Origin: Endothia cerciana
Taxonomy: Eukaryota; Ascomycota; Sordariomycetes; Diaporthales; Cryphonectriaceae
Length of the DNA: 64,000 bases
Direction: 5' to 3'
NCBI GenBank assembly: GCA_026119935.1
Contig: JALRMH010000001.1
Coordinates: forward strand, 2,108,001 to 2,172,000
Both the position numbers and the translations under genes were made by a program. The notes beneath the pieces are model-generated. The model searched no databases and had not been told where the DNA came from. It saw only the letters and a list, made by a program, of their open reading frames with translations. Positions 42,597-54,244 of the stretch are shown here, piece by piece. How positions within the stretch are numbered: position 1 is the stretch's first letter; each line of letters starts with the position of its first letter.

Positions 42597-45500
42597 ATGG
42601 GTCTTGAAATCAATGAAGACGGGGACTTTTTTCGTAATCCCTCGACTTCTCCTGTCAAGAAGACCAGCATCACCCCAGTCTCTGCCCGTTTTGGTTCTCC
42701 TGACCTCGTCGCCGAGCCTTGGACCAGCACCCAGCCTCAACATGGAGGTAACTCCAGCGCCATCAAGCAGAGTCAGACGCGACGTCGCCGCGCCAACCGA
42801 AAAGCAAAGCCCGCATTCTTCGATACAAAAGATACCCAGAAGTTGAGCAATGACGACGGCATCGCGTCTTCCTCCACTAAGCGCAACAAGCAGACCTCCA
42901 CTGCCCGCTCACAGCATAGGCAGAAGGCCAAGTCCTCCTACTTCGACTCGGAGGATCTCAACGCTCTTAAAGATGACGACGGGCCCATTCCTTCAAATTC
43001 CAGCACCGAGCGCCCCACCAATGCGCAGAAGCGTCACAGCCAGTCTTATCGTGCCGTTCTCGACTCGAGCCCCTTGAAGATTCGTCCCCAGCATGAGGCG
43101 GATCTATTGCAACCTTCTCCCAGGCATGAATGCCGTGACGTTGCTCCTCGCCCCCCGTATTCCGAGAATGGTCAGGGAGCCACGACCGATGACGACAATG
43201 GGTCGCCAACTCCAAAGGTGAAGATCACGTCACCCCCGCCCAAGCGCAAATTGAGCGTTGACTCCCAAGTCAACGAGCACCCTTTGAAGAAGAACATCTT
43301 GAAGCTTTCATCTACGGGTCCTTCCTCCAACAACGCAGAAGGGTCATCGGAGCATCACCTCGAGGCTGACAACGACGCCTTTGTCGAGTCAGATGGCGAC
43401 AAGCTATCACCACCTTCGCAGCACATTGAGCCTTTGCCTTCCGCTGCACCATCACACAAGGTCAAGGACGGCAACGACCTGGCTATTACGGGGGAGAAGA
43501 AGAAAAAGCGAACATTGAGCTTTCTCTCTGTGACCCCCTCCTTGGATGCCGAGTCAGACAAGTCTCCCCAACGACAGAAACTCTCCCATGCAATGAGAGG
43601 CACTTCCATCGTGGGAAAGGATCAAGAGCACCAGGACAGGAAGCACCCCGGCCGAAACAGGTCAGCCGCCCAATCCAATACGAAGGTGAAGATTTCTGCT
43701 CTCGAGCTAGAAGATGACGGAGATGACGATGATGAAAACAAGAATCCCTTCGACAATGCCAACATCCCCTTGTCAAGAGGGCCATCTCCTGCAGCGCCTA
43801 AACCTAAGGCAAAGCCTCCTTCTAAGAAGCAGGCCATACTGAAGCAGCCCAGGGTCAAGCCTCGTAAGCAGGCGCCCCGGACAAGAAAGGCCGCGGCAAA
43901 GCCTCAGAAGAAAGCCAAACCGACAACTGAACCTGCGTTAAATTTGTCTGGTCGTCTGCCCCAGAATTTACCAGAAGGCCCGGCTCTTGCGTCTAATCAG
44001 GATGTAGTTGTAATTTCGTCAGATTCAAGTGAGTACGATTCGGAGGATTTTGATATGGACGACGACAACGCAAAAGGCGAAGACTACGTCGAGGAACGGC
44101 CTCAACCCAAAGCAGTCAAGACTGCCGCAAAGCCGCGTCAGGTCAAGAATGCTAGGGCCGAGGTTGAGGATCAGAGTCCATCTCAGACAGAACCCAAGCA
44201 ACACGTGCACACCGAGAGGAAGAAAGTCGCGAGTAGCGACAGCAAACTTCGCCCCAAGGCCCGGACGACGAAAGCCGCCGAAGCCTCCACTGTCCACCCC
44301 CCTGTGGTTTCCGAGAAGGAGGACACAAACCAAGCCAATCTCAAGATGATTTCTGCTGCCACTCACTCCGATCCACTCAAGAAGAAAACCGACAGTGAGC
44401 ATGGTGTGGGTGCAGGAGAGGCAAGCAGTGATCCGCCGGGCAAGAAATGCGCGACAGCTACCGCCGATGCACCACTCACGCAGATCAAGCAGACGAAGCC
44501 TGCTCGCGACTCTGCTGTCAGCCCTCAAGACGTGCGTACTAACGAAGCGGAGCACAAGCCAGATGTCTCGAAGCCTACCGAGAACAAGAGTAGCCAGCAG
44601 ACTAAGGCCGCCATGCCAGGTGGCGAACCTGCCAAGGGGAGAAAGGCACAGCGTCTTCACCAAGCCGTTGATTTCGAGGCCACAAAGGAGAGGAAGCCCG
44701 ACATCGTTCCATTCAGTACTGAAGGACATAAGCTAAACGGAAGATCACGGAAGGCTCTTGCATCCCCTGATGTATCGGCAGAGACCTCAACATCGGCTAT
44801 GAGCCCTGAGAGGCCTGACACGGTTGCTTCAAGTTTATCCCAGAAGTTGGGTGCCTCCAAGCCTGATACTCGGCAACTCTGCAGCCAGAAGGAGAGCATG
44901 AAAGCAGTTGCGCCACAGCCGGCTGTTGATACCGTCCTGCCTGTGGCACAGAAGTCAAAGCCAGGTATATCTGAAGACAAGCAGAACAAGGAGGAGATCG
45001 GACCGGCACCAGACTTTCCACACCCCTCGGAGAGGGCACAAGCTTGCCGGCTACATGCTTTACCCGCGCGAGGTCGTCATGCGGGTACGCGAACATCGCC
45101 GAACAGCACAAAGGCAGACGAAGATGGACTGGGATTTCGGCAAGGCAACCAATTACATGACCACCGAGGCCAGCACGGAAGAGAGACAGCCCCGAAGACA
45201 CAATTATCGGGCGCTGATATTTCGATGAACGCAAGACTCGAAGATGAGTCAGATGGGCGAAATCAAGCAATATTTGACCAGCCTCCACTTGATGATGCTG
45301 GCGCATTCTTCATTCCAGACAGTCTCGAACAGAATGAACACGTGGAGCAGGCCGTTCCCGCTGCTCAGCTCTTGAAGCCGGTACCAGGAAACGGCCGTCC
45401 TGACTTGATGAGGCAATCGCCACAAGAAGAGTCAGAACCACCACAGCTCCCGGCCCACTCGCAGCGTGCATTCAACAGTCATTCCCAGCCAGTCTTTGGT

Positions 45501-46386
45501 TTGAGAGCTGATCAGACGCGTGTACAGCCGATCCCGGCTGTAGGTCATGGTCAGAGGGCATCGAAGCGACGTCGAATTGACCTGCCATCAACCAGAACCT
45601 TGCAAACCTTGGCAATGCCGGACTCAGACCACGATTTCTGCGTGCCCACAAACAACCACAGCAGTGATGATATCTTCGCTCCAGCCGGTGTGCATGAGCA
45701 TTCACCCATCGACCACACCGTGGTGGATCGCTTCAGAGGCCTTGGAGCAGGGCAACATGACACCATGAGGCACAAGTTTGCAGCTGTAATTCGCGCCCCA
45801 AAACCGGCGGCCAATACAGCCCAACGGCCGCAGGCGTGTGAATACCCAGTCGGGGTATTGCGGGATTATCCCGGACGGATCTCCGCAACTAATGCCCACG
45901 CGGCACATGCCATCCATTCAGACAGATTTCTCGATGAAAGCTCACATCAGGCTGCGTGGCATGGCGAGCCTCAAGACAGAAGAAAGCAAGTAGATAGCGG
46001 TCGGATGGCCCGAGATTCAGACGAAGCCAGTGATAATTCCGATATCCTTGGAGATGTCATGCATCGTGTCGTTAAGGTAAGCATATCGCTTTCTACCACG
46101 CTTTTACCAAACGCAGCTCACACATGACAAGAGTGTCCTTCGGGAGCTGAAGGCGAGGGAGGATCCGATATATGATGTGGTCGAGAATTACCGCGTAGAG
46201 GGTGGTAGGATCGTGGGGAGCATCTCCAAAGTGCATGAGGATGAGAGGCGGCAACTCATTCAACAGTATGAACAGAGCAGGCTCGACTATGTCGACGTGT
46301 GCCAGGGTGTTCGTCGGCAGGTCGAATGTCTTGGGGCCAACCTGCAAGCCATCAATCTCGACAAGATCATGGCGCGTCCGGCCTAA
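42597..46386 (+). CDS. Large low-complexity, probably nuclear protein, unknown
   Basis: Two exons (42597-46076 and 46117-46386) give 1,249 residues. The start at 42597 has an ideal GCCATGG context. I do not recognise a catalytic domain. Most of it is predicted disordered, rich in Lys, Ser, Pro and Glu, with many basic clusters that could be nuclear signals. Near the N-terminus two similar blocks read RKAKPAFFDTKD and RQKAKSSYFDSED, a short internal repeat. In the middle lies DVVVISSDSSEYDSEDFD, which fits a phosphorylation-regulated SUMO-interaction motif. The last 90 residues, mostly from exon 2, are the only well-ordered part (HDKSVLRELKAREDPIYDVV, then a helical QLIQQYEQSRLDYVDVC) and may be the conserved domain. 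The 40-nt intron is the shortest in the window. Confidence 0.8.
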
Positions 46387-48719
46387 CATGGGGCATGTTA
46401 TTGCTTGGTGTGGAAGCAGCAGGTACGACCTCGGGACAGGGGATCTAATTCGGCTCGAAGAGAGACGCTGGTCACGAACTCGCTCGCCATAGTCAACCGT
46501 CACATTCCAATGATCAGGACGCTGCCAGCACGCAACTTTATCGGCCAACCGCGATTTCACAAGAAACCCATTGCTGACTGAGCTTCGATATTGGTGTCAT
46601 GTTTTGGGCCGCCTGAGGTACGGTTGCGATGGCCGCATGATTTGTGCATTTAATCGGGGCTCGCAAGAGTAAAGAGGACAAATGTGCACTTACTATTTGC
46701 AGTCATAGCTTCGCTTGCTAGTTCACAACAAAGTAGTTCTTACGGTCAATCAATATCATTTAGGCTCATCTCGCCGTCTGTCTTCGATCATGTGACATCC
46801 CTTGACTTCCACCGCCCACCTGGTGTACGACATTACTTTCATGGCAGTGTGAACTCAAACGAACCAAGTGTTTCGAGAAGCCGATATGCTCTTGGGAGCG
46901 TCGTGGTTGTCAATGACTGTGTTTGGACCTGTGGCCTTAGCCCTTCCCAGGCCGTCTGCTGTCGTGAGCCGAGCCAGCAATGCTGGTCAGTCTACATGTT
47001 CGTGACCATACGAAAGTTACAACCGTCAGAAGGGCGGCCGCCCTTATCACCCACCGTCCGAGACAGCACATGGACTTTTGCGTCGACAACAGTCATGTCC
47101 CCAGGGTAAACTGCGCTGGGCTGGAAGGGCATCGCTGTATTGATCAAACCGACGTTGGCGAGGATTAAAGCCTCAGACAGGGATTTCAAAGTCTAGACTT
47201 GGTGTGGCGGTGCACAATTTAAGGTTTTCAGGTTGCAGCCAGGCGCGGGCGTCGGGAGGATGCAAATATGCCGTTGCTCCCTTCCCCCCCCCCCCCTTGC
47301 AATATCGGGCATGAGGATGTGAGATGTCTAGACTTGGAGCCAAGACTGGTGGGGGACTGGTGTTCGTCATCCTCCTCCTCCGTCGTGGTACTCCCTGGTC
47401 CTACGTCACCCAACAGTCTACTATATGCTAAGCGGGTAGTATGACACGTCTAACCTCGGGTAGCATCTATACGGCGTAGCACTGAGGGGGGATAACTAAA
47501 CTGTGATCGTGATCCTTAGGGGTCGATGTGATAAGTCCTTTCCCCCCCCCTCATATCGAGACCCTCTGGACAGTGGGGTGAGGGCGAAAAAAGGGGTTGG
47601 AAGAATGACATTGCGCAGTATTGCTGGAGACCACCATGGACAGCCAGGGTGAGCGCCTTTTCCCCAATCAATATATCTATTGTCAATTTATTCTTGCTCC
47701 CGTCTTGCATTGTGCCCTGCTCAATCCCACTACCGTCCCATATCGTCTGTATTTGTTTCCCGTCTCGAGTTGTTCCCGCCTATTGTTCGAAATGGGGCGC
47801 GCCGTGGGGAGGGGCAGGCTTCTTCTGGCTGCGCACCCCTGTCTACTATGTACTTTACTGGTGCGGGTGCGGGAGCGGTTCACTCTCACCACGATCGTCT
47901 TCCCCCAGCGCCCCGCAGTTTCGGTCCCTCAGCCCAGTCCAACTTTCTTCAGTCCTCCTTCCGGCTTCCAGCTCCCAGACGAGCGAGAACTGTTGACCAC
48001 CACATCACTTCTCCCCTCGGCAGTGCGGTTGTTTCGAGTTGTCGTCCGCCTTCAAACTCGGCAGGGCAACATTCCTACCAGCAGCCTGTATTGCAGAATC
48101 ATCGCACCAACAGCTAACCCCCCCTTCTTCCCATTGCCGTCCCATTTCTTCCTCGCTGCAACATAAGTCTTGACCTGACCTGACCTGACCTGACCTGACC
48201 TGTCGACCCACTTCGAGGGAGAGAAAAAGGCGGCTCGGCTCGGGCGTCATAGGCATAGTTACAGGCGCTGGCAGCCCTGCTCTGACGAACACCCCTACGT
48301 CCTCGCGATCGCCTCCTCCGCTCTCGCCCTCGCCCTCGCCCTCGCCAGCAGGCCCCACGCGGAACATCATCACAGTCTTCACACACCGGCCGCGGAAGAC
48401 CGGCACGGGCAGCCTGCACAGCAGCAATAGCTCTCGACATCATATTCCTCGCAGCGGGGCCAGTCGAACCTGGTACTCCTCGGCCACACCTCGACCTTCC
48501 ATCTCGGTCCGTTCGCGATCCTCAGACGAGAGTCTCCCCTTGACTCCCCTTGACTCCTCAGGCGACGCCTGCGCGTCCCCACGAAGAGACCGAACACACG
48601 ACTTCGACCCTCCCACGTCATCCGAGCCGACTGCGTCCGCCCCCCACCACCCAAGCATATCTACATCTGCATCTACATCTATACCCTCAACGACATCGAC
48701 GTCCAAGACAAACTTCAAG
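46387..48719. other. Intergenic region and long leader
   Basis: No supported gene. A frame at 46684-47109 looks as if it had a signal peptide but lacks an ATG. Contains a 13-base C run at 47284-47296 and six tandem TGACC units at 48171-48202. The C/T-rich stretch from 48240 on is likely the promoter and leader of the protease. Confidence 0.55.
48171..48202. repeat. Pentanucleotide tandem repeat (TGACC)6
   Basis: Six perfect TGACC copies plus TG, about 520 bases upstream of the protease start codon. Confidence 0.9.
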
Positions 48720-50222
48720 ATGCCGTTCAGGGACAGAGTTGCTCGTCGCTTCGGCGAAACTGTAAGCGCTCCAAGGTTCGGTTCAGAGTCCGATTTCGCT
48801 CCAGAGCAGATCTCCGTGACCCCCGCCTTCTCTTTTAATCAAGTCATGTCTCCTTTATTCCTCGGTACCGACTCCGAGGTCGTCGTCGTCGACTATGTCG
48901 ACGACCGGGAGGCTTTAGGTGACCGGGCCGCCAAGGAGAAGTTCGTGCGCAAGGCTCTGGGCCCTCAGCACCGCAAGGCTGGCAAGATCACCAAGAACAA
49001 CAAGTCCAGCAGCCCCGGTCAGCAGAGGTCCAGGGGCACCAGCAGCCGCCGAGCTTCGACCCCTACCGGCTCGTCTTTTTCTTCTACCACCACCCGTTCC
49101 ACGCGTTCTACGCGGTCTACTTCTCGCTCCACAATTTCTTCTCCTCCCAGTGATGATTCTATCATCGATGACGCCGATGGGCCCCCTTGCCGCCACGGCG
49201 CCAGGGTCACCAGATCCAGCTCGAGAATGGTGTGTACTGATGTCCACGGCAAACAGCTTTCGCCCACCTCGCCCTACCTTTCCTGTGAGTATCCGCTGTC
49301 ATTCCGTGCCACCGCTTGATTTGCTAATCTACGTTTCACAGACCACGACGTCTGCCGTATGCGATTACTCTCGGAACTACTTCCTCTGTGTCCCCAACCG
49401 CTGACATATGATAGTTACGTTCGAGGACATCAAGGCGCTGAGAAATGACTGGCTGACGGACAACGTGCGTTCGCAAGAAACATCATGGACACTATTAACC
49501 CGTCTGGCGGCATGCTGACAATTCTATGCAGAACATCGCTTTCTGGGAGGAGTTCGTTCTCGTCTGAATCTCGTTCGTTTTCTTGGGGGGGTGGCCTGCC
49601 CTGGCTAACGAATCTCATTCCCTGCAGGTGGCTCGAGCGCGAGATCCTCCCCAAGTATCCCCAGGCCCGCATCTGCCTCCTCCGCCCGTCCATGACCTAC
49701 CTCCTCATGCGCGAGCAAGATCCCAGGCAGCTCCGGCCCGTCCTGCCGGACATGTCAAAGGTGACACATATCTTCCTGCCCATCAACGACGCCGCCTCGC
49801 GCACCCAGCCCGATGGCTCACACTGGTCCCTGCTCCTGGTTAGCAAGATCGACGGCGTCGCCTTCCACTACGACTCCCTCGGCGGCGCCAACAACATCGA
49901 CGGCGAGCGCGCCACACAGCAGCTGTCCAAGCTGCTCGGCATGTCCCTGCGGTACCAGGCCATTAACGACTGCCCACAGCAGGAGAACGGCAACGACTGC
50001 GGCGTCTTCGTCTGCATCCTCATGCGCCACCTGCTCGTCAAGAGGCTCCTCAACGCTAACGCCCGCGAGAAGGTCAGCATGAGCATGAGCAACAAGATGA
50101 TCGACGCCGGCGGCGCCCGCAAGGAGATGACCAAGATCATCGAGAGCCTGCGCAAGGAGGGCGAGAGGCGGCGGAGCGCCAGTCCGTTTGCCAAGAACGA
50201 GGGTGCGCCGCGGATCGACTAG
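48720..50222 (+). CDS. Ulp1/SENP-family cysteine protease, probably NEDD8-specific (SENP8/NEP-like)
   Basis: Five exons (48720-49284, 49342-49356, 49415-49464, 49532-49551, 49628-50222) join to 414 residues. The first 185 residues are disordered and Ser/Thr/Arg-rich. The peptidase C48 domain follows: YHDVCLTFEDIKAL, then NDWLTDNNIAFWEEWLERE, SHWSLLLV with the catalytic His, FHYDSL with the catalytic Asp, and CPQQENGNDCGVFVC with the oxyanion Gln and nucleophile Cys. The opening TFEDIKALRNDWLTDNNIAFW layout resembles the deneddylase SENP8/NEP group more than Ulp1 proper. It would process NEDD8/Rub1 precursors or strip NEDD8 from cullins. Exons 2 and 4 are micro-exons of 15 and 20 nt. Specificity is inferred only. 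Confidence 0.9.
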
Positions 50223-51049
50223 TGAGCGGTCCCGCGGGCAGTTGGATCGCACCATGGCACAATGAGGTTTCCACGGCTTACGACAGCCTACAGGAAGGTA
50301 CCTGCTCGGCCGAACGGTCGGCTTGGTTACAGAGACGGTACGCGATGAATTACGACACGAACCTTTTTTTTGGGGGGGGGGAAAAAAAAAAAAGAAAAGA
50401 AAAGAAAAAAAGAGCGTACACAGCCCGGCAGCACAGGGCGTAGCATTACACGGCGGCAGGCGTTCATGAGAGGTTGGCGGCTTGCGGAAAGGGTACCACT
50501 GTGAGCAAGCAGAGGCGTTGTGCGATTTCTCGAAGGCTCGGCGAGTGAAACGGGGCAGGCATGGCTGAGATACGCATCCTTCTTGGGCATAGGGAACGCT
50601 TGCCTGCCTCCAACGGGGGTAGCGGCCTGAATAGACGAGCCCAATAGCCGCGGGAGTGCTGCAAAGTCCACGGCAGCCTCTCAGGGATGCCCTCAGTCTC
50701 GGCCTTTAACGTTGGGCTGAGCGTTGTTTTACGCCCAGTCAAGAAGGAGTGGGGCAAGTTCTTTGCAATATCAGGGTGATTCTGACGACACGAGCCTGGA
50801 TACCCCAAGTTCAGGATAGGGTATTGCAAGGTAGAACACGATAAACCAATGGCAGGCTTCAATCGCCCTTCTGACCGGACTGAACTTTGTATGTGTCCCT
50901 GCAGGGTCTAGCTATGGCCGTCGTGGGTGTCAACCCCATCTGCATTGACGTGCCTGCTCCTCTGTTGCTGCCGGATAGCGTACCTCAAGATTGTTCCAAA
51001 CAACATGTCCCTTCGGACAGAACGATTGGCTTGTGCTTTTGAATGTGTA

Positions 51050-51088
<39 letters not shown>

Positions 51089-51310
51089 TGACCCGGTCCG
51101 GGGCCTGTTCAAAAGAACCCTAAACGGGACTTGACGGGGCGTGGAGGCCACCCATACATACCCTGTGATATCTAGGACAACTCCAGGCTCACCATTATGT
51201 AGGCCATTCCTCGATGATCACTGCGAGCAAGAAGAGGTGTGGGTGTTGGAGAGGGGGGTGCGGGTGTTCGGGGGAGAGCGTGTCGCTGTCTTCGTCCTAT
51301 AGTGAGGACC
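50223..51310. other. Intergenic region between convergent genes
   Basis: No supported gene. Carries an unusual T8-G10-A12 homopolymer series at 50364-50393 followed by AAAAG repeats, and a TG microsatellite at 51052-51084. Confidence 0.65.
51052..51084. repeat. (TG)n microsatellite
   Basis: About 16 uninterrupted TG units, intergenic, near the 3' end of the SLX9 gene. Confidence 0.95.
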
Positions 51311-51464
51311 TCAAACCGCGTTCGCCCCCGTAGCCTTCTTAGTGAAGGCAGGATTCTGCTCCATCGTCGCCACTATGAAACCCCTCAGCGCCGCGAACCT
51401 GTTGGCCGAGGCACTCGGCGGCGGCGGCGGCGGCTGCGCCGCCCCGGCGCCCGCCATCTCCGTG

Positions 51465-51502
<38 letters not shown>

Positions 51503-52093
51503 GGCGGCGGGCGCCGCGGCCTCCCTGACGCCCGACAGCTGCGCCAGACTGGCGCCGAACCTCTCCATCTCGCCCCTCACCACACGCTCCTTCCTCCTGA
51601 GGGCCCCCGGCCGGCTCCCCAGGCTCCTGTGCCGGATGGCGCCCCGGAGCTCGGCCTCCCCGGACCGCCGCTCCTCCTCGGTGAGCTCGGGGAGGGCGTC
51701 GGCGAGCCCGCCGAGGGCCACGGACCTCGCCGCGTCCCGCCTTCTCTCGTGCCGCCTGGCGTTCTTCCGGCTGGCCCTCGTGGCCGCGCCCACGGCGGTG
51801 GAGCCGGAGCCGGGCTTGGCGATGCGCGAGACGAAGGCGGCGTGCCTTATGCGGGCCCGGTCGGCCTTGGTGTCCAGGAAGGCGTCGGTCACGGCGGACT
51901 CGGGGCGGTGGACCTTGCGCGGGGCCAGGGGGTTGGCGAGGCGCTCTGTCGCCTTGAGGCGGAGGGACTTGCGCTTGGTGGGCGCTACTGGGGCCTGAAC
52001 GGGGAGGGGGAGGATGCATGTTAGCTGAGGAGGTCCGTTTGAGGATGAGAGAGACAAGGAGACGGGGACTGCGGGGTGGGGCAGGCTCACCAT
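51311..52093 (-). CDS. SLX9: Probable ribosome biogenesis protein SLX9
   Basis: Two exons: the first is only the start codon (52093-52091), the second 51994-51311, joined across a 96-nt intron with donor GTGAGC, branch GCTAAC and acceptor TTCAG. This gives 228 residues starting MAPVAPTKRKSLRLKA. The match to the SLX9/FAM207 family is by layout: short basic N-terminus, a charged helical core with SRKNARRHERRRD and LRRKERVVRGEMERF, and the closing ANRFAALRGFIVATMEQNPAF, which is the conserved fungal SLX9 end. Yeast Slx9 is a nucleolar factor for 40S precursor export and ITS1 processing. A poly-Ala stretch and a poly-Pro stretch precede the last motif. Divergent from Uba4 with about 380 bases of shared promoter. 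Confidence 0.78.
51465..51501. repeat. CTG/CAG trinucleotide repeat coding poly-Ala
   Basis: About 12 CTG units on the plus strand, read on the minus strand in the GCA frame to give an alanine run within SLX9. Confidence 0.9.
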
Positions 52094-52475
52094 CTCGTGC
52101 TATGTATGAGGGGGGGATGGCAGGTTGGTGGTGATGGGAAGTCGATGGTCGCATGTGAAGGATGTCGAGGGGCTGAGTGAGGCCTGGCCCCCCGCCAAAA
52201 ATTTGAGCGACGAGATACTATAGTACCCACCCAGCAGGGCGTACAGGGGTCCTACCCAAGGTCCCACGGGTCCCCATAGGGGATCGGCGGGCGCTAGGCC
52301 GGGGTACTCCACAGGTGCTCCCACTGCCGAGTACAACCCCAGATTTCTGCGCATAAAACCCTGTACAAGCGCCTCCGACGACCCCGTCATTCAAGCCCTC
52401 CCGTACCCTCCTTCACGCACCAAATGCGCGATCCCTGTTACCCAATCAGCGTTGAGGGTGGGAGACAGACACACG
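52094..52475. promoter_or_regulatory. Bidirectional promoter between SLX9 and Uba4
   Basis: 382 bases separate the divergent start codons. No TATA box stands out. It is the only room available for both promoters, so they probably share elements. Confidence 0.55.
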
Positions 52476-54244
52476 ATGGAGCCGGCTAGGAAGGGCGCAG
52501 AGAGGCTGCGCGAGCAGATCTCCAAGGCCGAGGTCGAGCTCAGGGCCCTGAGGGAGCAGCTTGCCCAGGTCGAGGCCGCAGCCGGGCATGAGGAGGGGGC
52601 CGCTGCTGGATCAAGCACCGCCCACGGTGATTCCTCAGCAGAGGGCAGCCCGGCCTGGAGGTGGCCCCTGGGCGCGGACGAGTATGAGCGCTACGGCAGA
52701 CAGCTCATCCTGCCACAGGTCGGCATCCATGGTCAGCCTGTTTCCTTCCCCGCCGGAGGAAAAGAAGAGAGAAGAGAGGAGAGAAGAGGAGAGGAGAGGA
52801 GAGGAGAGGAGAGGAGAAGAGCAGCTGACATCCGTTCCAGGTCAGCGCAGGCTCAAGGCCTCCAGAGTCCTTATAGTCGGCGCCGGCGGCCTCGGCTGCC
52901 CGGCAGCGGCTTACCTCGCCGGCGCCGGGGTGGGCACGCTGGGGATCGTGGACGGGGACGTGGTCGAGCCTTCAAACCTGCACCGGCAGATCGCGCACGG
53001 CACGTCGAGGGTCGGCATGTTCAAGGTGGACAGTCTGGTCGAGTACTGCAGGGGGTATGTGCCTCCCCCCCCCCTTCCCCCGCCTCTGCCCTCCCCATCC
53101 ACAGTGACGGGACGCGGGGATAGGATGCTGACATGCACCGGCCAGGCTCAACCCTCTGCCTGCCTACGTGCCGCACCGCGGACACCTCACGCCGGAGAAC
53201 GCAGAGGATATCGTCGGGGGCTACGACCTCGTCCTCGACTGTACCGACCATCCCACCAGCCGCTATCTCATCTCGGACATCTGCGTCCTCCTGCGGAAAC
53301 CGCTCGCCTCGGCCTCGGCGCTGCGCACCGACGGCCAGCTCATCCTGCTCAACACCCCTCCCACACCCCAGGGCGTCGTCGATGCCGCCGACGCCGGCAG
53401 TGGCCCGACCTCGTCGTCCCCGCCACCCTGCTACCGGTGTGTCTTCCCCAGGCCGCCGCCCCCGGAGGCCGTGGTGGGCTGTGGAGAGGGCGGGATCCTG
53501 GGCCCCGTCGTCGGCGTCATGGGGGTGCTGCAGGCTCTCGAGGCGATCAAGGTCATCGCGGCCGGTCTGCACGCCCCAGCGGCGCCGGGGGGAGGTGGTG
53601 CTGGTGCTATCATAGAGAGCGGCGTGACGGCGCCCGCGCCCCCCACGTTGCTGCTGCTGTTCTCCGGCGCGGCGGCCGGGGCGCCGGCCTTCAGGTCCGT
53701 GAGGATGCGGGCGAGGAGGAGGGATTGCTTTGCCTGCGGGGAGGGGAGCCCCACGCGGCTGACGCTCCGCTCGCTCAGGGCCGGCAGCCTGGACTACGTC
53801 GCCTTCTGCGGCGGGGTGACGGCCCCCGTCAGGGTGCTCGGGGACGAGCGGAGGATCAGCGCCACCGAGTACAGAAACCTGCTCAGGGACCAGGACAGGG
53901 CGCCCCACATCCTGCTCGATGTGAGGGAGCGGGGGCTGTTCGACATCGCCAGCATCGACGGTGCCGTCAACGTGCCGTACTCGAGGATACAGAGCGCCGC
54001 GAGGAGGGAGGCCAGGGCGGGCGGCCTGGACGACGCCACCTGCCATGACGACTGGATGCCCACGGGTCTCAGGGGGGGAGACCAGCCTATCTACGTTGTC
54101 TGCAGGGTGGGCAATGACTCCCAGCTGGTGGCGAAGCAGCTGATCGACCTCGGCCTCGGGCGGGATGGCCGGTGGATTGGGGACATCAAGGGAGGCATGA
54201 GAGCCTGGAGAGACGAGGTGGACGGTAGTCTGCCGTTCCTGTAG
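52476..54244 (+). CDS. uba4: Uba4/MOCS3-type adenylyltransferase-sulfurtransferase
   Basis: Three exons (52476-52731, 52841-53054, 53146-54244) give 522 residues. An N-terminal coiled segment with a KAEVELRALREQLAQVE heptad pattern precedes the ThiF/E1 domain: YGRQLILPQVGIHG, VLIVGAGGLGCPAAAYLAGAGVG (ATP loop), DGDVVEPSNLHRQ, DCTDHPTSRY, CYRCVFP and later DCFACG (zinc cysteines), and GCGEGGILGP with the predicted catalytic Cys. The C-terminal rhodanese domain ends with VVCRVGNDSQ, whose Cys carries the persulfide, and GGMRAWRDEVD. The enzyme activates Urm1 for tRNA wobble-uridine thiolation and, in moulds, the small molybdopterin-synthase subunit (role of CnxF). Two Gly/Pro/Ala-rich insertions (about residues 250-270 and 310-330) are extra to the family. 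Confidence 0.93.
52760..52820. repeat. Purine microsatellite (GGAGA)n within Uba4 intron 1
   Basis: Imperfect then perfect GAGAGGA units fill most of the 109-nt intron 52732-52840. Confidence 0.9.

Noticed and set aside
46684..47109. Frame that looks like a 141-residue secreted protein
   Set aside because: Its apparent start is GTG, not ATG. The rest has no family features and random-like composition.
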